A stretch of 64,000 bases of DNA from Desulfurococcaceae archaeon (lineage in GTDB: Archaea > Thermoproteota > Thermoprotei_A > Sulfolobales > Desulfurococcaceae). Positions 36,846 through 45,111 of the stretch are shown here, piece by piece. The translations under genes and the position numbers were made by a program. Position 1 is the first letter of the stretch. The number at the start of each line of letters is the position of its first letter. The stretch is from the NCBI GenBank assembly GCA_038845865.1, contig JAWBQJ010000001.1, forward strand, positions 124,001-188,000, read 5' to 3'. The notes beneath the pieces were generated by a model. It made no database searches. It was not told the DNA's origin and was given only the letters and a program-made list of their open reading frames with translations.

Positions 36846-37577
36846 ATGAAACCTACTCTTAGAGTATATTTAGAAGACCCTTATGTCAGGGAGCTGTCTG
36901 CAACTGTGATTGATTACGTGCACGAGAAAGGTGATCGATACTACGTAGTCCTAGATAGGACCATATTCCATCCACGAAGCGGCGGTCAACCCAGCGATAC
37001 AGGTGTAGCGATGGGGCATAACTTAGAATTCTCTGTCCTCAAGGTTCTCGAAATAGACAATGTCCTAGTACACTACGGTAAAGTCGTGAAAGGCGCGCTT
37101 GAACGCGAACTCCCTATAAAGCTACTGGTGAATTGGGACTTCAGGTATCTCGTCATGAAGCTACACACAGCCGGGCACATACTAGACGGAGCCGTCATGA
37201 GGGTTTATGGCAAGGTGCTAAATACTCTGGATGCCCATCACGGGCCACCGGAGGCATACGTAGTTTACGATGCTGGAGACGTGCCAGGTATTGACAAGCT
37301 AAAGCTCATTGAGGAATACGCAAACAAAATTACCCAGGAGTCTAGGCCGGTTAAGGCGTACTGGGTTAAACGCGAAGAGCTACCATTAAGAGCGTACAAT
37401 GCGCCAAATCTCCAGAGGTTACCGGTGAGGGACGCCTATAGGATAGTTGAAATAGAAGGCATTAATGCCATACCGTGCACAGGTACACACGTTAAGGATA
37501 CTAGTGAAGTGGGTAGAATAAAGGTACTCAAAGCAGAGCCTCACTCCCGGGGCTTCAAACTAGTATACAGCATCTAG
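36846..37577 (+). CDS. alaX: AlaX trans-editing alanyl-tRNA deacylase
   Basis: A 243-aa enzyme that hydrolyses Ser- or Gly-mischarged tRNA-Ala. It shows the zinc-binding set H107-TAG-H111 and C211-TGT-H215, and the family loop FHPRSGGQPSDTG. ATG 36846 is preferred: GTATATATTGG near 36810 would start transcription close to it, and the 27 residues encoded upstream look unconserved. The length suits AlaX-M with the extra N-terminal glycine-rich domain. Its 3' end overlaps the converging LOG-like gene by 18 bases. Confidence 0.9.
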   Translation: MKPTLRVYLEDPYVRELSATVIDYVHEKGDRYYVVLDRTIFHPRSGGQPSDTGVAMGHNLEFSVLKVLEIDNVLVHYGKVVKGALERELPIKLLVNWDFRYLVMKLHTAGHILDGAVMRVYGKVLNTLDAHHGPPEAYVVYDAGDVPGIDKLKLIEEYANKITQESRPVKAYWVKREELPLRAYNAPNLQRLPVRDAYRIVEIEGINAIPCTGTHVKDTSEVGRIKVLKAEPHSRGFKLVYSI

Positions 37578-38204
37578 TCGGGGAGCGGTGCGATTTACAT
37601 TACTACCACTATTAGCAACGTGTTCACAAACGCTCTTTGCCATCACTTCCGGGTCATTAAAGCTCTTCAAATTTCCTTTAGTCCACCTATTGAGCCTAGA
37701 AGGCAGTACTTTCACAACATCTGTTGGAAGCCCTGTATCGGTAAGGATGTATACCTCCTTACCCTCATTGTGTGCTGTTATCACTTCCTCCAACGTACCC
37801 GAACCGCCCCCAAGCGCCACGAGGAAATCCGATGCATGCACGAGTATAGAGCTTCTAAGAGTTGCCGTTACCCCGGTCTTGATGATTATCGCTTCCTCGG
37901 GGAAATCATCGCGCTCCCGTTCCGCGGGAGGCAGTATTACCACTTTGAAGCCTCTTTCAAGCGCTTTATCAACGAATATCTTCATGAGGCCCTCGTAACC
38001 GCCAACCAGGAATATTATTCTACCGGAAACCCCTCCGCAATAATCCTGTAACTTTTCAACGAATACATTAACTTTTTCCACGGCATGTAGAGGCGGCGTA
38101 CCTGAATACGCCGCGATACCTACGTATACGGCCATCAAGACACCGTCTGAGGCTTTAACGTAGAGCTTTCTGGCACTTTCCTTTACGAGGCTTGAACCAG
38201 CCAT
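37560..38204 (-). CDS. LOG/TIGR00725-like Rossmann protein
   Basis: A 214-aa protein of the LOG (lysine decarboxylase-like, cytokinin-type) superfamily. The signature GGGSGTLEEVITA matches the PGGxGTxxE nucleotide-binding motif with Gly for Pro. FLVGGYEGLM and ILPPAERERDDFP also fit TIGR00725 proteins. The C-terminal 20 residues are low in family conservation and come from the stretch overlapping alaX. Members with PGGxGTxxE release ribose-5-phosphate from nucleotides in plants and bacteria; function in archaea is unknown. Confidence 0.72.
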   Translation of the reverse strand: MAGSSLVKESARKLYVKASDGVLMAVYVGIAAYSGTPPLHAVEKVNVFVEKLQDYCGGVSGRIIFLVGGYEGLMKIFVDKALERGFKVVILPPAERERDDFPEEAIIIKTGVTATLRSSILVHASDFLVALGGGSGTLEEVITAHNEGKEVYILTDTGLPTDVVKVLPSRLNRWTKGNLKSFNDPEVMAKSVCEHVANSGSNVNRTAPRLDAVY

Positions 38205-38535
38205 TAGCGCTTGAAGGGGTCACTGGTGGCTGTGCGCACTCCGGCAACTCGTAGCGTATAGATACCACCCGCTCGGTCTTTCTATCTTTGAAGGTACTTC
38301 ATTCAGGGTTTTAATAAATAATAATTTGAGGACGCGTTTATGTAGCTTCCAAGGGTAGTTCGTGTTCTAACTCGGCAGCGGAAAAGTAGGCTTTTCTAAA
38401 AGCACTGCTAAGTGTAGCTAGTAGGCCATGGTGGTGAGCCTGTTGCGCAGGAAACCAAGTGCCAGAATCGACGGCCCTTTACGCGTAGAATACAATGACA
38501 TGGAGACCGGGTAAATGATTACGTGGTTTACCCCT
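38205..38535. other. Intergenic stretch with one 28-codon frame
   Basis: A 331-base gap between two minus-strand genes. It contains an AT-rich promoter-like zone (about 38310-38335, upstream of the LOG-like gene on the minus strand) and a short plus-strand ATG frame at 38428-38514. I see no repeat, tRNA or stable hairpin in the remainder. Confidence 0.4.
38428..38514 (+). CDS. Very short candidate ORF (28 aa) or gene remnant
   Basis: ATG 38428 opens 28 codons (starts MVVSLLRRKPSARIDG, ends YNDMETG) before TAA. The residues are protein-like, with mixed charge and no low complexity, and AGTAGG precedes the ATG as a weak ribosome site. No family is recognised. It may be a real small protein, the tail of a decayed gene, or chance. 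Confidence 0.2.
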   Translation: MVVSLLRRKPSARIDGPLRVEYNDMETG

Positions 38536-38862
38536 CTAAGGCTCTCGCTTCCCCGCATTTTCACTTGCGAGTACCAAGCCCATTGTCTTATTGTAGAGGT
38601 CTGCTGCGAGAATGTCTAGTAGCGCTAGTAGCGCTAATTCCTCTTCAATGCTTTTATTGTCTTTAGTTAGCAGTTTAGTGGTCAGTTCTATCACCTTGTT
38701 TACCAGCTCTCTATTTTTATCTGGGTACATCAGCGCTTCTAGATACCTGGAGGCTATGTCGTTGTATAGGCTGTCTAGCTTGTCGTAGAGATCTAGCATT
38801 TCATCCTCTGAGAGCGCATTGTACCTTGAGATCTTATTCACTAGTTCGCTAAGCTCGCTCAC
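38536..38862 (-). CDS. Small helical protein, unknown function
   Basis: A 108-aa all-helical protein without cysteines or membrane helices. Residues 14-30 (NALSEDEMLDLYDKLDSL) resemble a segment of the DUF47 protein at 17668 (TLSPDELGALYNELDSL), hinting at a shared helical-bundle ancestry. The start GTG 38862 is backed by GGGGTGA about 13 bases upstream. It is divergent from kbl. Function unknown. Confidence 0.55.
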   Translation of the reverse strand: MSELSELVNKISRYNALSEDEMLDLYDKLDSLYNDIASRYLEALMYPDKNRELVNKVIELTTKLLTKDNKSIEEELALLALLDILAADLYNKTMGLVLASENAGKREP

Positions 38863-39006
38863 CCGGGTTTCACCCCACGTTTCAGATGTGCCTTTAAACA
38901 GTAATATATCGTATGACCACGCGCTGTGAGCAGTAAGTATTCATAAATATGCTATGTTCAAATATAGATAGCTTAAAAACCGAGTCGTAGTAAACTTGTT
39001 AAGGGG

Positions 39007-40203
39007 GTGTCCTTGGCCAAGTCGTGGGTTAGAGAAACGTATAAAAATAAGTTAAAAGAGCTTTACGAGCGCGGCGAGTTCTGGGAGATCAGGAGATTAA
39101 TGGGGCCCGCTGGCCCCCGAGTAGTTGTTGAGGGTAAAGAAGTGGTAATGCTGGCATCAAACAACTACTTGAACCTAGCTAATGATCCCAGGCTTAAACG
39201 GGCCGCCCTCGAGGCCATGGAAAAGTACGGATGGGGTCCCGGCGCCGTTTGGGCCATTGCTGGCTATCATGAAATATTAGCAGAACTGGAGAAGAAGATA
39301 GCGGAGTTCAAGAGGACAGAGGCCGGCCTCTTCTTCCCCACAGGCTTCGCCGTCAATGCGGGTACGATACCAGCTATTGCTGACCAGGGGGACCTAATAC
39401 TCTCAGATCAGCTAAACCACGGAAGCATAATCGATGGAGTGAGGTTGTCGAGAGCCGAGAGAATGATATACAACCACTGCGATGTAGCGGACCTCGAAGA
39501 CAAGTTAAGAAAGGCTCAGGGCAAGTATAACAAAATACTCATAGCGACTGATGCCGTTTTCTCAATGGACGGAGACATCGCGCCACTAGACAAAATAGTG
39601 AAGCTTGCAGAAGAGTTTAATGCAATGCTATACGTAGACGACGCACACGGCGACGGGGTGCTGGGGGAGGGCCACGGCACGCCGGCACACTTTAACGTGG
39701 AAGATAAGGTGGACTTCCATATGGGCACATTCTCTAAGGCGCTAGGCTCGAGCGGGGGCATGATCGGCTCGGACCACGAAATAATAGAATATATTAGAAA
39801 CAGGGCAAGAACGTGGCTACTAAGCACAGGGCCACCGGTACCGGTAATAGCTGCTAACATTAAAGCCATTGAAATAGTCATGAGTTCCGAAGGCAAAGAA
39901 AGGGTCAGGAGGTTGCACAGCAACGCAGATTACTTTAGAAAAGAGCTTCAATCCATAGGTTTCAATACTGGTAACAGTCAAACACCAATAGTACCCGCCA
40001 TAATCGGGGACACTAAGAAAACCCGTGAACTAGCTAAAGCACTATTTGAAGAGGGGGTGTTCGTCGTACCAATAGTTTACCCAATGGTCCCTAGAGGCAC
40101 CGAGAGGATAAGGAACCAGGTTAACGCGGACCACACGAAAGACGACTTAAACAAAGCCTTAGCAGTGTATGAGAAGTGGGGTAGGAAACTAGAAATAATT
40201 TAG
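39007..40203 (+). CDS. kbl: Glycine C-acetyltransferase (2-amino-3-ketobutyrate CoA ligase)
   Basis: A 398-aa alpha-oxoamine synthase-type PLP enzyme that splits 2-amino-3-ketobutyrate with CoA into glycine and acetyl-CoA. PLP Lys244 lies in GTFSKALGSSGG; DDAHGDGVLG holds the cofactor-pairing Asp, and SNNYLNLANDP the substrate loop. GTG 39007 or TTG 39013 may start it; a TATA-like CTTAAAAA at about 38973 places transcription onset close by. The threonine dehydrogenase gene follows after 11 bases, making a two-gene threonine-degradation operon. Confidence 0.92.
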   Translation: MSLAKSWVRETYKNKLKELYERGEFWEIRRLMGPAGPRVVVEGKEVVMLASNNYLNLANDPRLKRAALEAMEKYGWGPGAVWAIAGYHEILAELEKKIAEFKRTEAGLFFPTGFAVNAGTIPAIADQGDLILSDQLNHGSIIDGVRLSRAERMIYNHCDVADLEDKLRKAQGKYNKILIATDAVFSMDGDIAPLDKIVKLAEEFNAMLYVDDAHGDGVLGEGHGTPAHFNVEDKVDFHMGTFSKALGSSGGMIGSDHEIIEYIRNRARTWLLSTGPPVPVIAANIKAIEIVMSSEGKERVRRLHSNADYFRKELQSIGFNTGNSQTPIVPAIIGDTKKTRELAKALFEEGVFVVPIVYPMVPRGTERIRNQVNADHTKDDLNKALAVYEKWGRKLEII

Positions 40204-40214
40204 GTGTTTCTCTA

Positions 40215-41180
40215 TTGACGAGAATACTCGTTATTGGTTCAACCGGCCAGATCGGTGCAGAGCTCGTACCAGCGTTGAGGGAAATTTACGGGAGGAACAA
40301 TGTCATAGCGGGATATCACTCGAAGCCTCCTACCGGGAGGCTAGCAGAGGGTCCTGTAGAGCGCGTGGACGTCACTAGTAGGGAATCCGTTGAAAGCGCC
40401 ATTAAAAAATACGATGTAACCGAAATCTACAACCTCGCTGCATTACTCTCTGCTGCAGGCGAGAAAAACCCGCAACTGGCGTGGAAGGTGAACATGATTG
40501 GGCATTACAACGTGCTGGAACTAGCTAGAGAGTACGGGTTAAGGGTGTTCTGGCCTAGCACGATAGCCGTTTTCGGTCCCACAACACCCAAGTACAATAC
40601 ACCGCAGCATACAATAATAGAGCCCATTACGATGTACGGTATAACTAAGTATGCTGGCGAGCTTCTAGCTAGATACTACGTGAACAAGTACGGTATCGAC
40701 GTCCGCGGGGTGAGGTGGCCCGGCATAATAAGTAGTGAGGCGCTACCAGGAGGAGGCACTACGGACTACGCCGTGGAGATATTTTATTACGCCGTAGAGG
40801 GTAAACCGTACACTTGCTACTTGAGGGAAGATACGATGCTGCCAATGATGTATATGCCTGATGCTGTAAAGTCCGCCATCCAATTAATGCAGGCGGACAG
40901 ATCGAAGTTAAAACTATTTGTAGGTTACAACGTAACGGCATTCAGCTTCACACCAAAGCAGTTAGAAGAGGAAATTAAGAAATACGTACCGGACTTCAGA
41001 GTGGAGTACAAACCAGACTTTAGGCAACAAATAGCTGACTCGTGGCCCAGGACGATAGATGATAGCTCTGCCAGGGAGGAGTGGGGCTGGAAGCCGGACT
41101 GGACCTTCGAAGTGATGGTCAAAGATATGCTAGTAAAAATAGGCAGGAAGCTTGGTAAGCCCATAGAGGTAGTGGAGTAA
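40215..41180 (+). CDS. tdh: L-threonine 3-dehydrogenase, SDR/epimerase type
   Basis: A 321-aa extended short-chain dehydrogenase that oxidises threonine to 2-amino-3-ketobutyrate. NAD loop GSTGQIGAELVPAL, substrate site PSTIAVFGP, and catalytic YGITK (Tyr near 142). This is the UDP-galactose-epimerase-like TDH class, known from Thermoplasma and some bacteria, rather than the zinc-dependent type of Thermococcales. It directly follows kbl, whose enzyme uses the unstable product. The start is TTG 40215. Confidence 0.88.
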   Translation: MTRILVIGSTGQIGAELVPALREIYGRNNVIAGYHSKPPTGRLAEGPVERVDVTSRESVESAIKKYDVTEIYNLAALLSAAGEKNPQLAWKVNMIGHYNVLELAREYGLRVFWPSTIAVFGPTTPKYNTPQHTIIEPITMYGITKYAGELLARYYVNKYGIDVRGVRWPGIISSEALPGGGTTDYAVEIFYYAVEGKPYTCYLREDTMLPMMYMPDAVKSAIQLMQADRSKLKLFVGYNVTAFSFTPKQLEEEIKKYVPDFRVEYKPDFRQQIADSWPRTIDDSSAREEWGWKPDWTFEVMVKDMLVKIGRKLGKPIEVVE

Positions 41181-41362
41181 AGGGTTCAGCGATCCGTTTT
41201 CGGCCCTATGGTAGTGCGGGGAACAATGTAGAGGAATTAGTAATATTTTTTATTTTCCCTTTGTTTACCGGATGACCACCTTGTGCAACTGTTTCGGTTT
41301 TCGTATTTGTTCGTATTGGTTGATATTGATAGAAATGTTTATAAACACCTTTATACAGCAAT

Positions 41363-41550
41363 ATGCGGAGGTACCTCGATGGGGGATCGAGAGCTCTCAA
41401 CAAGGGCTCTCCTCGAGACACAGCAAGATGTGGGGTGCTCGGGGTCGCCCTGAACACCCCAAAGGGTAATGCAAACCCAAGACCAATGCAGGGGAACAGA
41501 GATGAAGCGATGACACCAACCAACATAAACCTATATAAGAGCTGAACCCC
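41363..41550 (+). mobile_element. Relic of IS605-type TnpB 3' end with right end
   Basis: The frame from 41363 reads like the C-terminal tail of archaeal TnpB proteins (RCGVLGVALNTPKG, then GNRDEAM and NINLYKS), with nothing of the upstream catalytic domain left. A strong hairpin lies at 41432-41460 (GGGGTG/CACCCC around GGG/CCC). In intact elements this same region, 3' end of tnpB plus right end, encodes the guide RNA scaffold, and the bases after the right end act as guide. The element ends at 41550 with GAGCTGAACCCC, shared with a second relic at 61253. The rest of the gap (41181-41362) is AT-rich with promoter-like stretches only. Confidence 0.6.
41491..41550 (+). repeat. 60-base right-end repeat, copy 1
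   Basis: Begins GGGGAACAGAGATGAAG and ends TATATAAGAGCTGAACCCC. It aligns with 61253-61310 over its whole length with one 2-base gap. Several differences are third-position changes in the frame G-N-R-(D/N)-E-A-M, as expected of a coding remnant. Flanks differ beyond the final CCCC in both copies, marking the element edge. Confidence 0.75.
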
Positions 41551-42806
41551 TAACCAGCTAGTAAGACCTTCTCCCTCTCCAACGTTCTTAGTGAAATGGT
41601 CATTACCGCTAACGAGAGCATCACTAGGAAGGAAACACTCGCCGCCACCATATTGTAGTCCCCGTACACGTAGCTTTGAATAATGAGAATGCTGTGAGCG
41701 TATGGGACTGCCAAGAGGGCTGTGAATATTTCACGTGATAGCTTGTAGAAATCCACCATCCAGCCCGAGACGAAGAATGCAAGCCCTACAATCGAGAGAA
41801 GTCCTGCAATGTTACTTGCGGTTTTAATACCACGTGTTCTTGTTATGAAAGGTATTGAAATCGACACCGTTACTAGTATCGTCAAGAACGCTGTGAACGC
41901 GTGTAGTAGTACAAGTCTAGCATCGTACACGGCCATGAACCAGCCCCCCAGAGCGGTAACGAGCACTCCAAAATACGCCAGCAAGCCGAGAATATCGGCT
42001 AGGGAAGCTATCAAACCTATTACCGACGCAGCAACGATCTTGGCTACTAGCATGTCCCATAACCCCGCGGGAGATGCCAATAGCATTTCCATGGTTTTCC
42101 TCTCGCGTTCGCCTACGATACCATCAATTATGAAAGACGATGCCGGCGTAACTATGAAGGAAAATGAGAGGATCAGTAACCTAGCGATGAAAGGTCTTAC
42201 GATGTCCTCGGGCTTAGCAGGCTCGCCCTTGGGAGTGACGTATACTGGAACTTTGATTTGAACGGGGTTTCTAATGGCCTCCACGCTATATTCCTCCACA
42301 CCGGCCTTCTCGGCTAATTCGCGTATCTTCATCTCAGATAAACTCAGAGATATGCTCGTAATAGTGTTTCTAACATCCTGCTCGACTCGGTTAACCCTTT
42401 CTTCCGAAACTCCAGCGCGCCTGATTATCTCTACGTATGCTACTTTATCAAAGCTCGTTGCGTTTTCGTGAAAGCCCCCAGGAATAATCAGGATCAAGTC
42501 TATTGTGGCGTTTCTCAGCGCCGATTCCAAGTCATCCACCTCGACCACGGAATGGCCTGCCGAGGTGAGTGCGCTGACTACGTTCTCAATAAACCAGCTA
42601 GTAACAGTACTTGGGCCGGCGTCCTCGTTCACTATAGCGATTACTACTGGCTGGTAGTAAAGGAGCAAGGCGGTGAGAAACCCTATAGCCGGTAATGAGA
42701 CCAAGGGAAACAATATAGTGGTCGCCACTAGTTTCTTATCCCTTGAGATCTCTTTCAACTCCTTCCATAGCAGGATTCTAAGCTTCTTGGCGAGCTTCAA
42801 CCTCAA
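41550..42806 (-). CDS. ABC-2 type exporter permease (NatB-like)
   Basis: A 418-aa membrane protein of the ABC-2/NatB class: one N-terminal helix, a large extracytoplasmic domain (about 45-205), then five or six helices with the family signature IIDGIVGERERKTMEMLLASP. It pairs with the ATPase whose stop codon overlaps its start. TTG 42806 or TTG 42800 (better spaced from AGGTGAT) begins it. The TAG stop takes its last base from the TnpB relic at 41550, so the original C-terminus may have been changed by the insertion. The substrate is unknown; sodium, drugs or lipids are all known for the class. Confidence 0.85.
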   Translation of the reverse strand: MRLKLAKKLRILLWKELKEISRDKKLVATTILFPLVSLPAIGFLTALLLYYQPVVIAIVNEDAGPSTVTSWFIENVVSALTSAGHSVVEVDDLESALRNATIDLILIIPGGFHENATSFDKVAYVEIIRRAGVSEERVNRVEQDVRNTITSISLSLSEMKIRELAEKAGVEEYSVEAIRNPVQIKVPVYVTPKGEPAKPEDIVRPFIARLLILSFSFIVTPASSFIIDGIVGERERKTMEMLLASPAGLWDMLVAKIVAASVIGLIASLADILGLLAYFGVLVTALGGWFMAVYDARLVLLHAFTAFLTILVTVSISIPFITRTRGIKTASNIAGLLSIVGLAFFVSGWMVDFYKLSREIFTALLAVPYAHSILIIQSYVYGDYNMVAASVSFLVMLSLAVMTISLRTLEREKVLLAG

Positions 42807-43519
42807 TCACCTACAACAACTTCGAAGACTTCTTCGAGGTTTTTAGCACCGTATTTCCCTAGAAGCTCATCCACGGCACCCTCGGCAATTATTTTACCTC
42901 CATATATAAGCCCTACCTTATCGCAGAGGTACTCTATTTCAAGCATGTTGTGGCTACTAACTATGACCGTTGCCCCCGTTTCAACGACGTATTTCCTAAT
43001 GGCTCTCCTAACGGAGAGGCTTGCATGCACGTCCAGCCCCGCCGTGGGCTCGTCGAGCAACGCGACTTTAGGTCTCCTCATGAGCACTAACGCTACTAGA
43101 AGTCTACGTTTCATGCCCTTACTGTAGGTCTTTGTGAGATCGTACAGCCTACTACCTAGGGCGGCTAGTTCCACCCCGTACTTGATACTATCGCTTGAAG
43201 CCCCATAGAGGTTTGCGTAGAGAACTAGGTGCTCGTACCCGGTTAATAAGTCGTACGTATTTGCGTCCTCAGGTAAGTATCCGATATATCGACGCGCCTC
43301 TTCGTAGTTCCTGTAAGGGTCTAGTTCACAGACCTTCACGGATCCTTTAGCTGGCTTTGCGAGCCCCGCCAGTATCCTCAAAAGCGTGGTTTTGCCCGCA
43401 CCGTTAGGTCCTACGAGCCCGTAGACCTGGCCTTCCTTCACTGTTAATGAAGCCCCTCGAAGTGCCTGAACCTTACCGTAGTTTTTGTAAACCTCTTTTG
43501 CTTCGACTACAACACTCAC
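42803..43519 (-). CDS. ABC-2 exporter ATPase (NatA-like)
   Basis: A 238-aa ATP-binding subunit: Walker A GPNGAGKTTLLR, YLPEDANTYDLLTG after the Q-loop, signature YSKGMKRRL (a KG form typical of ABC-2 exporters), Walker B VALLDEPTAGLD, H-loop SSHNM. It overlaps the permease gene by four bases. It is a paralogue of the ATPase at 48164. Family certain, cargo unknown. Confidence 0.9.
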   Translation of the reverse strand: MSVVVEAKEVYKNYGKVQALRGASLTVKEGQVYGLVGPNGAGKTTLLRILAGLAKPAKGSVKVCELDPYRNYEEARRYIGYLPEDANTYDLLTGYEHLVLYANLYGASSDSIKYGVELAALGSRLYDLTKTYSKGMKRRLLVALVLMRRPKVALLDEPTAGLDVHASLSVRRAIRKYVVETGATVIVSSHNMLEIEYLCDKVGLIYGGKIIAEGAVDELLGKYGAKNLEEVFEVVVGD

Positions 43520-43595
43520 AGTAATACCCCACTAGAACTAGTAGTGGAAAAGAGTTATATCCTGTAATACTACAATATAGTATGCGGGTGTTTTA

Positions 43596-44294
43596 TTGCA
43601 GCAATTAAACGTAGCTGACAGGGTACGGCTATTCCTGGAAAGATTCGGTGAAAGAGGCTTAGTGGTACTTAAGGCTGCGTACGAGGTGGCGCAGGACCCC
43701 AATATAGACCATAGATTCGGGGATTTTAGCTTTAAGCACCTAGTGCTAAAGTTGAGCTCGGCGGGCTTCGTATACAACCCCGCAAATGTACTCAGAATCC
43801 TTGAAAAGGAGTACGGTGTAGTAGAGAAATCATATTCTTCATCCAGCCAAACCTGGTGGAAATTTGTAGATATGGAGGCTACCAGGAGCGTTCTCAACGA
43901 GTACCTCGGCATGTCGGTGGAAGACCCTAAGTTGAAAGCATTATTGGTAAAGTACAGGTGCATGGAACCGCGCAATACACTCGAAATGTTACGACGCCTA
44001 GCACTCAAAGAGAGCCTCACAAACGGTGATAGAGAACTATTTAAGAACTTCGTTTTCAATAAACTTGACAAAATTGTAGAGCTCATAGTAGAAATGGAAA
44101 AGTACGAGGAGGCCTTCGCCGGCGAGCTCGCAATCCTCAGGGAGATCTTGAATTTCGCCGACATGGTATCAAGCAAACTTGAAAAACCCCGTTATACTGT
44201 AAGTACTCGTGGTGCCGGTGCACTAGCTAATGTTAATACACGAGCTAGTTTCATCAAAAATACTACCAGCTATGAGGGGAATACTAGCACATAA
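43596..44294 (+). CDS. Hypothetical helical protein upstream of ThiR
   Basis: A 232-aa protein I do not recognise. It is almost all helical and charged, with a possible winged-helix in residues 10-70 (SFKHLVLKLSSAGFVYNPAN) and a coiled-coil-like stretch near 150-185 (DKIVELIVEMEKYEEAF). The last 30 residues, Thr/Asn-rich, are encoded by bases that also encode the ThiR N-terminus in another frame (65-base overlap). TTG 43596 follows GCGGGTG. Placement before a thiamine regulator suggests cotranscription; no function is assigned. Confidence 0.5.
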   Translation: MQQLNVADRVRLFLERFGERGLVVLKAAYEVAQDPNIDHRFGDFSFKHLVLKLSSAGFVYNPANVLRILEKEYGVVEKSYSSSSQTWWKFVDMEATRSVLNEYLGMSVEDPKLKALLVKYRCMEPRNTLEMLRRLALKESLTNGDRELFKNFVFNKLDKIVELIVEMEKYEEAFAGELAILREILNFADMVSSKLEKPRYTVSTRGAGALANVNTRASFIKNTTSYEGNTST

Positions 44295-45111
44295 ACTAAG
44301 CTCAGCCGGGATAAGTCAGAGAAAAATAGCTAACTACCTCGAAGTTACGCAGCCCATGATCAGCAAAATCCTGCGAAAACCACTAGAGGAATATTACGCG
44401 GGGCTCGCGAAGCTGGGGCTTTCTCGTGACTTTATCGAGCACTACGTGAATATTCTCGTGGAGATCGCCATTAGCGAGGACTATGAGAGGTTCATCTCAA
44501 CGACCTTCACCGTAGTAAATCAGCTTGCACTCAGAGCTATATGCGGTACCCGGAAAGACCTCATACAGCTCTGCATAACGGGGGTTTTCAGGGACCCCGA
44601 AATAGAGTACTACAAGGGGCTACTTTTTACAGTGCTAACAATTCGGGGCCTCGAGAAACTAATTCCCGAAGTTGGGTCTAATTTAGCGTATGCACCGAGG
44701 ACGCCGAAAAGTGTGAGTGACATAATAGGCCTGACAGGGAGGATAATCAAAATAGCCGGAGGCGTGACTTTCTACGGTGAGCCGGCTTATGGTGGTAGTA
44801 GGCACGTCGCCCGTGTACTGTTAATGGCCACGAAGAGTAATCCTAAGTTGAAGTTCTGCTTTAACGTTAAGTGCGCCAAACGGGTTAAAAACACACTTGC
44901 AGAGATGGGCATGCACGTCGTAGATACAGGGCCGCATCTTCGAGAAGACGATTTCTGGGTCAGCATCGAAAAAGCCCTTCTCGAGAAGCCACAAGTAGTA
45001 TGCGATTTCGGGGGCCTAGGGCTTGAACCGGTAGCATACATTTTTGCAGAAAGCTTTCATCAGTTAGAGTCATACTTGAAGAACATTGTAGGTGGTATTC
45101 ATGAGCCGTGA
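44230..45111 (+). CDS. thiR: ThiR-type regulator: HTH plus ThiN domain
   Basis: A 293-aa transcription factor with an N-terminal helix-turn-helix (about 18-50, SQRKIANYLEVTQPMISKIL) and a C-terminal ThiN domain (about 150-290: VSDIIGLTGRIIKIAGG, YGGSRHVARVLL, CDFGGLGLEP). In archaea such fusions, without ThiD, repress thiamine synthesis and transport genes with thiamine phosphate as effector. The start at ATG 44230 is kept since the ILPAMRGILAHKL segment before the HTH is conserved in relatives. No thiamine biosynthesis gene is next to it; the following genes make pantoate for CoA. I do not see a defined operator. Confidence 0.78.
   Translation: MLIHELVSSKILPAMRGILAHKLSSAGISQRKIANYLEVTQPMISKILRKPLEEYYAGLAKLGLSRDFIEHYVNILVEIAISEDYERFISTTFTVVNQLALRAICGTRKDLIQLCITGVFRDPEIEYYKGLLFTVLTIRGLEKLIPEVGSNLAYAPRTPKSVSDIIGLTGRIIKIAGGVTFYGEPAYGGSRHVARVLLMATKSNPKLKFCFNVKCAKRVKNTLAEMGMHVVDTGPHLREDDFWVSIEKALLEKPQVVCDFGGLGLEPVAYIFAESFHQLESYLKNIVGGIHEP

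Noticed and set aside
37588-38051. Two long plus-strand frames across the LOG-like gene
   Set aside because: The minus strand shows the GGGSGTLEE motif; these frames have no recognisable content.
41272-41469. 65-aa frame with Cys and Phe content in the gap after tdh
   Set aside because: It overlaps the TnpB tail in another frame; the TnpB-like reading (41363-41545) has family-like sequence and this one does not.
43538-44176. 212-aa minus-strand frame
   Set aside because: Antisense to the gene at 43596; Ser/Leu/Thr-rich as expected of a mirror frame, with no start signals.
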